The translations under genes and the position numbers were made by a program. Below are positions 47,101 to 56,613 of a DNA stretch of 64,000 nucleotides, one piece after another. How positions within the stretch are numbered: the first letter of the stretch is position 1; every line of letters begins with the position of its first letter. The notes under the pieces are model-generated. The model did not search any database. It was not told where the DNA came from and worked only from the letters and a program-made list of their open reading frames with translations. Origin of the DNA: Brachypodium distachyon (lineage: Eukaryota; Streptophyta; Magnoliopsida; Poales; Poaceae); assembly GCF_000005505.3 (NCBI RefSeq), contig NC_016134.3:2914001-2978000 (forward strand), given 5' to 3'.

Positions 47101-47736
47101 GCTTTGGATACCACCGACAGTGATAACGCAATCGGCACCCTGCGCGACGGCATCTGCCATCAGAAATTCGAGCTTCCGAACTTTGTTGCCGCTCAGTTCC
47201 ATGCCAGCAAGATCATCCCGCTACAGTGTCCCAAAATATTTCACATAAGAATGAAATGCAAAGAGTCCTAATGAACTAACCATGAAGTATATCAAATTTT
47301 GGAAACTGAACAAAGTAGCGGTTCTTGTGTTTCACCTTGATCCATACTTCTGTGCCTTCCGGCAAATTCGGAAGGTTCCACTTGTGAATCGGAGTTGGAA
47401 ACTGTTTTGATTACAAAAAAAGAAATACATTAAACTAAGCATTCTACATTCTCTTCGCTTTAAACTAGTTCAAATCTTCATACTAATCAGTCGAAGTATG
47501 GAGCCAGTGTCAAAGATAGCAAAGCTTACTTGGCCGAGGGTGAAGCTGTGGGACGGGACGGGGGAGAGGTCACAGGCCCAGGACGGCGGCGTATAGGGCT
47601 TCTCAGCAATGAAGCTGCCGATCTGGGCTGCGGCAGGAGACACAGCGAATGCCACACGGTTGGGAGCGGTCGAGGTCAGTCGGCGGATAGCGGCGTGAGG
47701 GGAGAACAATTTGGGGATGGAAGTATTGGTGACCAT
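44172..47736 (-). CDS. D-cysteine desulfhydrase (PLP-dependent, ACC deaminase family)
   Basis: Breaks D-cysteine into pyruvate, H2S and ammonia; the plant enzyme is mitochondrial and related to bacterial ACC deaminase. Minus-strand exons are 47736-47530, 47401-47336, 47220-47026, 46939-46829, 46438-46347, 45645-45556, 45384-45327, 45254-45141, 44664-44567 and 44379-44172. All use GT-AG and keep frame, giving 412 aa. The N-terminal ~60 residues are Ser/Ala/Arg-rich with few acids, as expected of a transit peptide. PLP lysine is about K104 in [20 protein letters not shown] follows, and [11 protein letters not shown] is the phosphate-cradle loop. The C-terminal [13 protein letters not shown] is typical of the family. 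Intron 8 (44665-45140) holds repeat DNA. An insertion with direct repeats lies just upstream of the promoter. Confidence 0.93.
44780..45115. repeat. Repeat insertion in desulfhydrase intron 8
   Basis: GTGCAACTGGGACCCCTATG...GGTTTTGGTGATTAATGACA resembles the start of a common cereal repeat (memory only). Within it AAGGTTCT.AGCTTGTAT..TTTCTAGG occurs twice (44921 and 44984). Confidence 0.4.
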
Positions 47737-47851
47737 TGCTCTTGAAGATTGTTTCCCCGGCCAACCGAGCAGCTACCCAAATTAAGCTTATTTAGATAAA
47801 AATTAGACAAACAAAGATAGAGTAAATTAAAACACCTATGAGCATGCTATT

Positions 47852-48046
47852 AACAAAATTAAGCGTTCACCAAGGCCATGTCCAATGCTAAGTCTCTTAA
47901 GTAGTAGACGCTTAGCTTAAAAAAATAACTACCGCAAAATTAAAAAATCAGTTGTTAAGCGTTGCCTGTTCCAACGCTGGGCGCTACTGCTCTCAGACGC
48001 TAAACAAGACTTGCAAAGAGATCAACAAAAATTAAGCGTTCACCAA
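47852..48046. repeat. 150-bp insert between 22-bp direct repeats
   Basis: AACAAAATTAAGCGTTCACC begins both flanking repeats (47852-47873 and 48024-48046; the right copy has one extra A). The insert starts GGCCATGTCCAATGCTAAGTCTC and holds AAGCG/CGCTT inverted words. The repeats are longer than DNA-transposon target duplications. Confidence 0.7.
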
Positions 48047-48089
48047 AAGAAAAGGCACGGTCCACGAGCAGATTAAACTCTCTCACTCT

Positions 48090-48360
48090 GGCCGGCGATG
48101 AGGGCGAGGGGCGATGTGATCGGAGGCGAGGAGGGGGCGCCACTCGGGATGCTGCGCGTCGGGGCGGGCGCGGACGGAGGAGAGGAGTGTGTAGAGGCGG
48201 TCGAGCGCGAGGGGGGTGGTCAGGGAAGAAAAGCGGGAGGAGGCGGAGGAGGAAGGAAAGGGAAGGATGGAGTGAAGCGAGGAGCGCGGCGGCGTCGGGG
48301 AAGCGGCGGAGCTTGGTGGCGAGGGAGAGAGCCGAGAGGAGATGGGCGGGTGGTGGGCGG
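48090..48360 (-). pseudogene. Possible N-terminal fragment of a PPR-like gene
   Basis: GC-rich minus-strand frames include LATKLRRFPDAAALLASLHP and, after a frame change, LALDRLYTLLSSVRARPDAQ. Both look like the N-terminus of grass PPR proteins. Nothing continues downstream and a frameshift is required, so it is at best a decayed piece. Confidence 0.25.
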
Positions 48361-48378
48361 CGCGCGTGTGGCTAGGTC

Positions 48379-48472
48379 GTGGGGGATGGAGAGGTCGGGC
48401 ACACAGGCGGCCGGCGGCGTGGATTTAAATTGGGGCAATCAAGCTGTACTCGCCAAAATTAGACCCTACAAT
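48379..48472. repeat. Local duplication, copy 1
   Basis: GTGGGGGATGGAGAGGTCGG ... CTGTACTCGCCAAAATTAGA. It matches 49806-49897 at about 90% over ~92 bp. Confidence 0.85.
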
Positions 48473-48559
48473 CACGGCATTGTTGTTGAAGATCTCTTCT
48501 GCCTGCCAAAACGACTCGACCAAATAATCTACGAGGGTCATAGGATTTTGAAAACGTAG

Positions 48560-49805
48560 GGACAGGAAATGCAAAAACTCTGGAAATTTAAGAACAAATT
48601 GCCTTTGGCGGCAGCGTAGGAATAGGATAGGAATATCACCGAGTCATTCTGATTCCAAACCCATCTGTAGGTAGACATTACCACGAGAAAGTCAAAACAA
48701 AAATCAATCTGGATAGCAAGAACACACTCTGGTTTGGAAGGGAGGGCCGCATGAATAATTGAATTAGGAGAAAACGCCAAGATTTCAGTTTTGATATGTT
48801 TGTGAACCAAAAGAAAACCCAAAACAAATCATGGCTATGCTAGGTATGCTTGGTTACTGTGAATGAGATTGTGAGGACTCGCTGGATTGGAGCAGCAGGC
48901 TTCTGGTCGCGTCGCCCCAAATCCGATTAACCACGTCAAGGCAATAGAAATCATAGATATATAACTAGCACCAGCAAGTGAAATCAAGGAGGGATTGAGG
49001 GGCGGGTCCGATCTGGTCGCCTGCGACGGCGGGCGACAAGAACAGTGCCGGCGGCGGATTGCGGCGGAGACGAATGCGATGGGGAAAGGAGTTTACTGGG
49101 CAGAGACAGGTACCCCCGTGTAGATTCGAGCCGGCGGGCGGCGGCTGGCGTTGCGAGAGCTCGTCCTTCGCGTGAATCCAGCGGTCAGAGACCTATCGGT
49201 GCTTCCGTAAAAAAAAATTCCTTCGAGAAGAGGCTGTTTTATGCGGCGAGCGCGCGCCTATTTCGTGCGTCAGAGATATGTGAATCAGCTCCACATTCCC
49301 GTAAACCAAAGAGCTCTCGTAGGAAAAAAATCAAGGAGGCCTCAGTTTGCGTCGACGATCCCGGGATTGAACGCCACGGTGGCAAATCGGGTAAGATTCT
49401 GATTCTGGCGCTGCCACCAAGCTTCTTCTTTCTCCCCCCCAGGCCTTGTCTTGCATCCATGCCATCCTCACCTTATTGCTGAAAGTGCAAACTTGGTGTC
49501 CACCAGATGGTGAAGAACGAAAAGTTTGATGACATCCTCCCCATTGGGGTAATTTCCAAATAATTGCAGTAAAATTTACAACTACAAACTAGTACGGAGT
49601 ACGTAGGTTCATCAGCGCTAACATGACAGGGAGAACAAGAATATTTATTGACTGGAACAACAAACACTTCCCAAACCTCTATGCCCCTAGCACCTCAGGG
49701 ATATGCTGATCCATAGCTACTACACGTCGGTTAATACAGTGCCTTACTATGAGAAAGTCAAAACACCATTGTTGTTTAAATCGGCACAGAGGGATTTAAC
49801 ACAGC
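48560..49805. other. Intergenic with GC-rich unassigned block
   Basis: 49045-49482 has a 145-codon plus-strand frame, Arg/Ser-rich, without a recognisable domain. I do not call it a gene. Confidence 0.35.
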
Positions 49806-49897
49806 GTGGGGGATGGAGAGGTCGGGCTCAGAGGCGGCCGGCGGCGTAGATTTAAATCGGGCAATCAAGCTGTACTCGCCAAAATTAGATGCTGCAA
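49806..49897. repeat. Local duplication, copy 2
   Basis: Second copy of 48379-48472, same orientation, 1.4 kb away. It is preceded by another shared phrase (ATGAGAAAGTCAAAACA versus ACGAGAAAGTCAAAACA), so the duplicated unit is longer but diverged. Confidence 0.85.
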
Positions 49898-49899
49898 TC

Positions 49900-50283
49900 T
49901 CCCTCCTTCCCAATTTAAATGACGTTTTAGAAAAATCTCTAATACCAAGAAAGAATTAAAAGCGGCTCGCTGTAAACGTTTCGGTTCAAGAGTCATGCTT
50001 GCAGGCCGTGCTTTTTACGCGTCTCTTCCGCATGCAGCGAATCAGCTGCCGCGAGCATGCCATGATTACCGCTCCTCCATGCATGCCTTAATTACCTGGC
50101 TTGCATGCAGCCAATCAGCTGCTGGTTGTGTGCCGTAACTAGCTCTAGTGTGCTGTGCCGTAATTACTTTCCCTGCATGCAACCAATCAACTCTCCTCTA
50201 GCTTTTTTTATGATGCTAACGCGACAGTTAAAATGGGGAAAAAAATATAAAACCTAAAACGTCATTTAAATTGGGATGGAGGG
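49900..50283. mobile_element. MITE-like element with 30-bp inverted ends
   Basis: TCCCTCCTTCCCAATTTAAA-TGACGTTTTAG on the left and its complement (CTAAAACGTCATTTAAATTG...GGGA) on the right enclose ~320 bp that is rich in GCATGC and CCAATCA words. Resembles a large Stowaway-type element. The TA duplication is not clear. Confidence 0.7.
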
Positions 50284-51639
50284 AATTCGTTATCTTTGCT
50301 GCAGTTGGTGCCCGATGATAGCGTCGGCCTCCGGTAAAATTGTCCGAAAAATTTGGAACCGAGGAGTCGGGCGACTCCGGCGGCAGCGCCCGTCGAGTCC
50401 AGTGGTGGCGCAGCCAGCGAATCCAGCGGCCGGCGGCGACGATGGAGAGTGAGCTCCTTGGAGAAGGGACGGTCGATCTTTACGGCGGCAGCTGCACGAG
50501 ATCGAAGGGCAAGGCCGTCTCTTTTATTTGTTTTTGTTTTTTTCGGGGCACTCGAGGCGTCGGCCGGGCGTCCTGGGGCAAAATCGGCGCCCTTCCTTTT
50601 GCCGTTCGATCAAACCGATCAAGGCCGCTAGATTGGTTTTTTCCTGGGACCCGCACCCATGCGGTTGCCTTTTTCTCTCGCCAGGAACGGCCACGTGTCG
50701 AGCAAGGGAGACGACCGTGGGGAGACGTTTCGACGCTCGGTCGAAGATAACCGTTTCCCTTTTTTTTGTGGTCTCGGATTTGGAAAGGCTGCGTTATGGG
50801 ATTTGGAAACTGTCAAGGGGGAGGGGGATGGGGGCGTGGTGGGGCCACGTGAGCGACCACGGAAGAAAAAAAAAAGGGTCATCCCTAGTCTCAAAGCATC
50901 ATAATTATTATGCAGTTAATTATCGTCGGGAAGATATGGATCCCGTTATCCATCCCAGATTCCATCACCAAGGGTGAACATGGATCTGTGCTATGGACCT
51001 GTCAGACACTAACCGATCATTTCCTCGGCCGTAACATATATTTGTCTTCAAAGTCAAATTCGGGTTGATTACATGATGAAACATTGAATGACACATCATG
51101 AAACATTGAATGACACATCCTTCTTTGAATCGCTTCATCTTGATACAAAGACTATGTCCGCCATCGAGACGCTACCTAGTTATTGCTTCCATGATCGAGG
51201 TTTAGAGAAGGCGCTGATAAAAAATTGACGATGTCGTACTCGGTTTAGGATTAAGTGATGTTGTCTTTTGTCATGAGAGAGATTGATGTACAACATGCGA
51301 GCGATCTGTATTTGACAGCGAACCAAACTATCATGAAGTGGGAACAACCATGAAAGAGAAAATGAGATTCCCATTGTGCTTTAAGATTTGTGCCGCCATA
51401 TGTCACGGATCTAAGAGGCTCTAGCATGATGAAAAATTAGACCTAATCTTATACGATTTTCTTCCGAGCAAGAGCAAGGGGGCTCGAGCGCTTCGTAGCG
51501 AGATGGAGCAAAAGGAGGGAGAAGTGTATGCCTGACCAACAGCCCGCTCTTCTCCTAATTAGACTTAACCCAGCCTGAAACACACACTCACATATGAACG
51601 GGTTGTGCCATGCCGACCCACTAAGGTGGAAAGCATGCC
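50284..51639. other. Intergenic, GC-rich then AT-rich
   Basis: 50340-50980 holds several overlapping frames (longest 149 codons, Arg/Gly-rich) and no known domain. It could be a leader of an unrecognised transcript. Confidence 0.35.
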
Positions 51640-51654
51640 AATGCACGACCCACC

Positions 51655-51774
51655 GAGAAACAACTTTTGGTGTGGTGTTGGAGTTGTGGGTGCATAACTC
51701 CACCCACCAGGGTTCAAATCCTGGTGCTCACAATTATGCCGTAAGGGTTTCCTTACAGTCTTTCCATTAAAAAA
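51655..51774 (+). mobile_element. tRNA-derived SINE with target duplication
   Basis: Pol III internal promoter parts: A-box-like TGGTGTTGGAG at ~51672 and B box GGTTCAAATCC at 51711-51721, ~30 bp apart. The element ends in a short A-rich tail after TTTCCATTA. It is flanked by 15-bp direct repeats (51640-51654 AATGCACGACCCACC; 51775-51789 AATGCACGGCCCCCC) with two mismatches. It cannot fold as a complete tRNA. Confidence 0.8.
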
Positions 51775-51789
51775 AATGCACGGCCCCCC

Positions 51790-52397
51790 AACCTGGCCCA
51801 TGTGAAAAAGAAGTTAGTCACAAAATTCTACGATGTAAATAGAGGAACACACATGTATTGTAGAAACACATGTGTGGCTCATATAGTCGGATAGAGGTAG
51901 TACTTGTAAACTTGTCTATTTTTCTATCCTTTGAGCCATGGCTTATCAAGCGTTTCTTCTCTGACTTCTTAACCACGGCTCATGAAGTGTTTCTTGTAAG
52001 ATACCTCATTAGTTATTTTGGGATGCATTGCCGATGTCCAAATACAATTGCATATTATTGCCTTCATTGTCTTTACTTTACGCGTATTTCTTGCTTAATG
52101 AAAGTAGATATGAGAATCATTATAAGTCAGTGTATTTTTTTTATTATAGTGAGTCCCGATTTTGACAAATCATGTTTCAGCTTGTGTTGTTCTTGCTGAG
52201 GAGAGAGCATATCTCTAGAAATAAGCAGAAGTGTCTTGTTAGTATGATAAATATCTTTTTGATCTTTTAGGTCGGTAAGTATGGAAATATCTTTACAACC
52301 AAAATATAACTATACATTTACTCTTATAAAGACTTGAGTTGTTGTTCCTTTCCCTCCACTTCGAAGCTGCTTTGGTAGATATTTGTATCACGATTTG
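51790..52397. other. Intergenic, no recognised feature
   Basis: AT-rich, only short random frames. Confidence 0.45.
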
Positions 52398-52411
52398 AAT
52401 AATAGTTGATT

Positions 52412-52763
52412 TTTTTTACCAAAAACTGCAGGGGAGTCCCCGACAATAATTTATTAATCGAAAGAAAATTGTACAAATGCTATACAAAGTATTTACGGAA
52501 GGGCTAGAAACCTACGGATGTCAGCAAACCAAAAAAAACTAGGAAAGACTAGCTATCCATCTATGAAAAAAAGGCAGAAAAGAAGGTTTAATCCTATGCC
52601 GCAGGAGAGAAATGTCATCCTTAAATTTACAACGCCTAGATCTAAAGCTTGGTCTTAAGACCTAATAAAACCGGGCATTCCTTTGCTTCTAGATCTGCCA
52701 ACAACAAACATCCACCACTTCAATTAAAAAAATGCGGCCAAAATCTCTTCTAGTAATCTGCAA
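52412..52763 (-). mobile_element. 5'-truncated LINE with 14-bp TSD
   Basis: On the minus strand it ends ...GGGGACTCCCCTGCAGTTTT-TGG and a short A tail (T run at 52412). This is a tail I recognise from grass L1-type LINEs. A perfect 14-bp repeat, AATAATAGTTGATT, flanks it (52398-52411 and 52764-52777). Only ~350 bp of 3' sequence is present, the usual outcome of aborted target-primed reverse transcription. Confidence 0.8.
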
Positions 52764-52777
52764 AATAATAGTTGATT

Positions 52778-53330
52778 GATGTATATTTTGATACAATTGA
52801 TATTTCATACAAAATAAAACGATACAAATATTTATACAACTCATATAATACAAAAACACTAAAAAAAACTCTTCAAGTATATGATTTTTAATTGTACTAA
52901 TATAGAGTTATTTAGATGTACGAATAACTTAGAGATCCTAGAAAAGAGATTAAGTTAATGAAAGTGTCACTGCTTTCGATCTGCAAATAATTAAGGGGTA
53001 CAGGCTTTCAGACTCGCTCGTCCTATTCGAAATCAAAAACAAAGAAGGACGATCGAGAAAACAGGAAGAGACGATAATCCTCACCATCGCCAAGTTTTTC
53101 CGGTCCAAAAGTGAAAGAAAAGTTGAACTGCAAAAACCCATCTCGTAAAACCGACTGAACCGCGTGCGTCCTTGAGTATATATATGTTGCAGTGAAACAT
53201 GTCTGCTGGCTCTCAAAAAACAACTCCTCTGAAACGTACACTCCAGGTAAATAAAGATTAGATAGCAGAAACGAACGCCAGTGTGCTTCAAACCCAGAGT
53301 TGGTGATGCGTGCTTCGACGACACTTATCC
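52778..53330. other. Intergenic, no recognised gene
   Basis: AT-rich. A 124-codon minus-strand frame at 53324-52950 continues from the transcript-like region at 53.3-53.56 kb but has no known domain. Confidence 0.35.
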
Positions 53331-53553
53331 TGGTGACGGCTTGGACGACGACACGAGAGCCCTAACCGTGGCGAGTGCGGTGGCTGTCCCGGGCGGTAGC
53401 CCTCTGTGGACATGAGAGGCACGGGGACTTGAGGGCAGGGGTGCCAATGGAGAGGTCCATCACAAGAAGGGAGAGAATAGAGAGCGCTCTAGTCCAGCTC
53501 TAGGCCTGTGTATGTGTGGGAATGGATGGAGACGGGAAGAAGGGAGGGAACAG

Positions 53554-53563
53554 GTATTTATAG
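53554..53563 (-). promoter_or_regulatory. TATA box candidate (minus strand)
   Basis: CTATAAATAC on the minus strand, followed ~30 bp on by CT-rich leader-like sequence (CCCTCCCTTCTTCCCGTCTC). An ATG at 53462 opens only a 31-codon frame. The site lies ~75 bp left of the truncated retrotransposon, so it may be a gene promoter cut off from its upstream region. Confidence 0.4.
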
Positions 53564-53637
53564 CGCGGGAGATTATGGCCTTGGGAGTTGATCACTCGGG
53601 CTCCCGCCGTCCGATTGTTAATGGACGGCTGCGTACG

Positions 53638-55216
53638 TGGACTGGCAAGGACGAACTCGTGATCAACCAGGTAAACAAGGACTAAGACTGGCCCCAAATG
53701 GCAGCGTACGTGGAGGAAGTGCAAAACCAGGAGTCCAGGTTCAAGGGACTTCGGTTTGAGCACGTGAAGTGCAAGGACAACTTTGTTGCGGATGAGCTGC
53801 CCAAATGGGCAGCGGAACGCAGCAAGGTGCCTCTTGGGGTGTTCGTACAGAGGCAATCAAAGCCCTCTGTCGATCCCAAGACAGTTGCCGGGGAAGCCCC
53901 TCCGGCAACTCAAGGGGACCCTGCAGTTGTGGGGGACCATGCCACCAAGCTTGTGGCATGTACTAGCTGGGAACCGCCACCCTGGGGACGGATATTATTC
54001 GTTACCTTAGGGACGGAACCCTCCCGGAGGAAGACATTGCCGCGGAGCGATTAGCCCGGCAAGCCAAAATGTACGCCCTGGTGGATGGGGAACTCTACCG
54101 GAGGCGTCCTAACGAGGTCATGCTCCTCTGCGTGCCCCAAGAAGAAGGGCGCACGTTGCTGGAGGATATACACCGAGGCACATGCTCACACCATGTGGCC
54201 TTGAGGGCTCTAGCTGGAAAAGCATTCCGGCACGGCTTTTACTGGCCGACAGCACTTGCCGACGTCGAGCAATTAGTCAAGACCTGTGAAGCATGTCAGT
54301 TTCATGCCAAGAAGAGCAACCAGCCAGCGCAAGCCCTGCAAGTCATCCTGTCCTCGTGGTCGTTCGCGGTCTGGGGGCTGGACATCGTCGGCAAGTTTCC
54401 GAGAGCAGTTGACAGCTACGAGCATTTGCTCGTGGCCATCGACAAGTTCTCGAAGTGGATCGAGGTGAAGCCTGTCCGAGCCGTCACGGCGCAGGCGGCC
54501 ATCAAGTTTTGCAAGGGCATTGTGTGCCGGTTTGGTGTGCCTAACGGCATCATCACCAATAATGGCACACAATTCACTAGTGCAGTGTTCCAAGCTTACT
54601 GCGAGGACATGGGCACTAAGATTCACACTGCCTCTGTTGCTCATCCAAGGAGTAATGGGCAAGTGGAGCGGGCCAACGCAGAGGTGCTGCGGGGGCTCAA
54701 GAAAGAGAACTTTTGACAAGCTCAAGGGCTACGGGAAACACTGGGTTGAAGAACTTCGGCCCGTGCTGTGGTCACTGCGGACCACACCAAGTCGGGCGAC
54801 GGGTCAAACTCCGTTTGCCCTCGTCTACGGGGCAGAAACTGTGCTGCCTCTCGAGCTCAAGTATGGGTCACCTCGGGTATGCGTACGGCGACAAGAGCCA
54901 ACACGCGCAGAGGATTGATGACCTTACCTTCATCGAGGAGATTCGATGCCGGGCTGCTGTGCGAGCTGCAGGCTACCAGCAGGGACTCCGTCGTTATCAC
55001 GATAGGAGAGTCCGTCCCCGGGGGCTCGAGGTTGGACACCTCGTCCTGCGCCGGATACAAGGAACGAAGGCCAGGAACAAGTTGACTCCAATCTGAGAAG
55101 ACCCTTTCCGGGTAGTGCAGGTGACCAGACCGGGGGCTGTCCGGCTGGAAACCGAAGAAGGCTTGTCGGTGCCCAATAGTTGGAACATTGAGCACCTGCG
55201 CAAGTTCTATCCTTGA
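53638..55216 (+). pseudogene. Gypsy RNase H / integrase remnant
   Basis: The RNase H end (ELVINQVNKD, then an in-frame TAA, then WPQMAAYVEEV) is followed by a linker and the integrase. The integrase zinc finger has H...H and CEAC (54.17-54.30 kb). The catalytic core has WGLDIVG, then IITNNGTQF where the second catalytic Asp is normally found, and the Glu motif NGQVERAN. After ~54716 the frame shifts and continues ([20 protein letters not shown]), shifts again near 54900 and is stopped by TGA at about 55094-55096, shortly before the C-terminal ...EHLRKFYP-stop at 55216. Several stops, at least two frameshifts and a lost catalytic residue make it non-functional. Confidence 0.85.
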
Positions 55217-56613
55217 AACGATGGCGTCTTACCCACGGGTGACACTACGGCAGCCTGCCTCTTTAAGCTATTGTAGCCGGACAAGGCCCGATTGTAATCC
55301 GCTAGCACAAAGTTGAATAAAGATAAGTGTTGCTTCAATGAATAATGTGCTTTCCTATTAATGTGTGCTTCTGTCTCCTGCTCTAGGTGCACAGAATCGT
55401 CTCCTCATCCTTGGCTGTGAGCAGGGGGCTGCTGGAACCTCGAAAATCAAGCTCGTTGCCGGGATGTCCCGGAACGAGGCCTGGCAGTTGCTGGACCTGT
55501 CCGCAAGGTGCTACGTGCCAGCAAGGCACCATGGAAGTATGAACAAGGTCGACTCTTCTGTGCCCGGGAGCTGGGAAGCAGGAGGTTGTCCAGTTTGAAC
55601 TATTTTTCATGCATTTCGATTTTTTTTGCTATGCACCCTGGGCACTGCCGTAATCTGACATGCAGGGTAAAGATGGGGCGAAGGCGCACTGTGATGCTCG
55701 TGGGGTGGTCACGGGTGTCGTCGTCTTGCGAGTAAGTTGTACATATATGGCAATTACTTCGAGGCTTGATACAGGAAACTGAGACAGGGCCAGTGCCTCG
55801 ACGCGGTGACTGGTGGTCTCGCGCGTGTGGAGGCAAGGGCAGCGCTTCGGCTATTTAAAGAGACCGGGGCAAGTGCAGCACTAGCAACGGGCAAGAAAGC
55901 AAGAGATGTCGCAGAGAGGCGATGGTGGTGCATCCCTCTGCGCTTGTCGCTAAGGGTGTTCCCACCATCACAGCCCTGCCACATCTCTTATGGAACGACA
56001 CCAGAAATGGCGATGAGATAAGCGAGAAGTGTCGCAAAGACGCGGTGGGGGTGCATGCCTCTGCTGCTCGAGGTTGCACGGCCACCGCGTCCTTGCCACG
56101 GCTCTCAACAAGGTGCTACAAGACCAAAGAGAACGGAAAGCTAAGTACTTTGTTTTGGGTCCTTGGCTCTTCCTTTAGTAGTGCTGGTTTGCCTAGGTAA
56201 GCTTGGTCCTCGTGTTGTCGGAGCGTAGGAAGGACGCTTGCGGGGGGAGGACGCCCCCCACACGTGGCTCGCGGGTCTGTCCCGGAGGTGTGCGCGCTGG
56301 AGTAGTCAACCCGCAGGCGGAGTGACTAGCCGCTGCTGTTTGGTCCTAGGTCGGCACCGCGGGTCCGTCCTGGGTCCCTAGTCTGGCCAAGCATGTAGTT
56401 AGCGAGTCCCCGGATACGCAAGGATAAAACACGAGAAGGACAGAGCCCCTCCCCGGCAAGCTATTTTTAGACAAATAAGCAAGTAAAAGTAGCATTGGAT
56501 ATAATAAAGCTTGAGCAAATGAGCTCACAAATAGTATTTGGAATGACAAAGAAAGGCTAACGCGAAAATTTCTAAGGCGCCATGGGCCACTTGCAGGGAA
56601 AAAAAACAGGCAA
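55217..56613. other. Spacer of the gypsy element
   Basis: Between the integrase remnant and the 3' end of the antisense gene. Contains a diverged ~118-bp tandem duplication (55903-55988 and 56023-56105, GTGCAT.CCTCTGC...CC..GCC...CCAC..CTCT). No coding sequence recognised. Confidence 0.5.

Noticed and set aside
50340..50977. Three overlapping plus-strand frames of 90-150 codons
   Set aside because: Arg/Gly-rich, mutually overlapping, no domain or splice pattern; kept as unassigned.
51672..51721. tRNA gene
   Set aside because: A and B boxes are present but no acceptor stem or anticodon arm can be formed; the target duplication shows a SINE.
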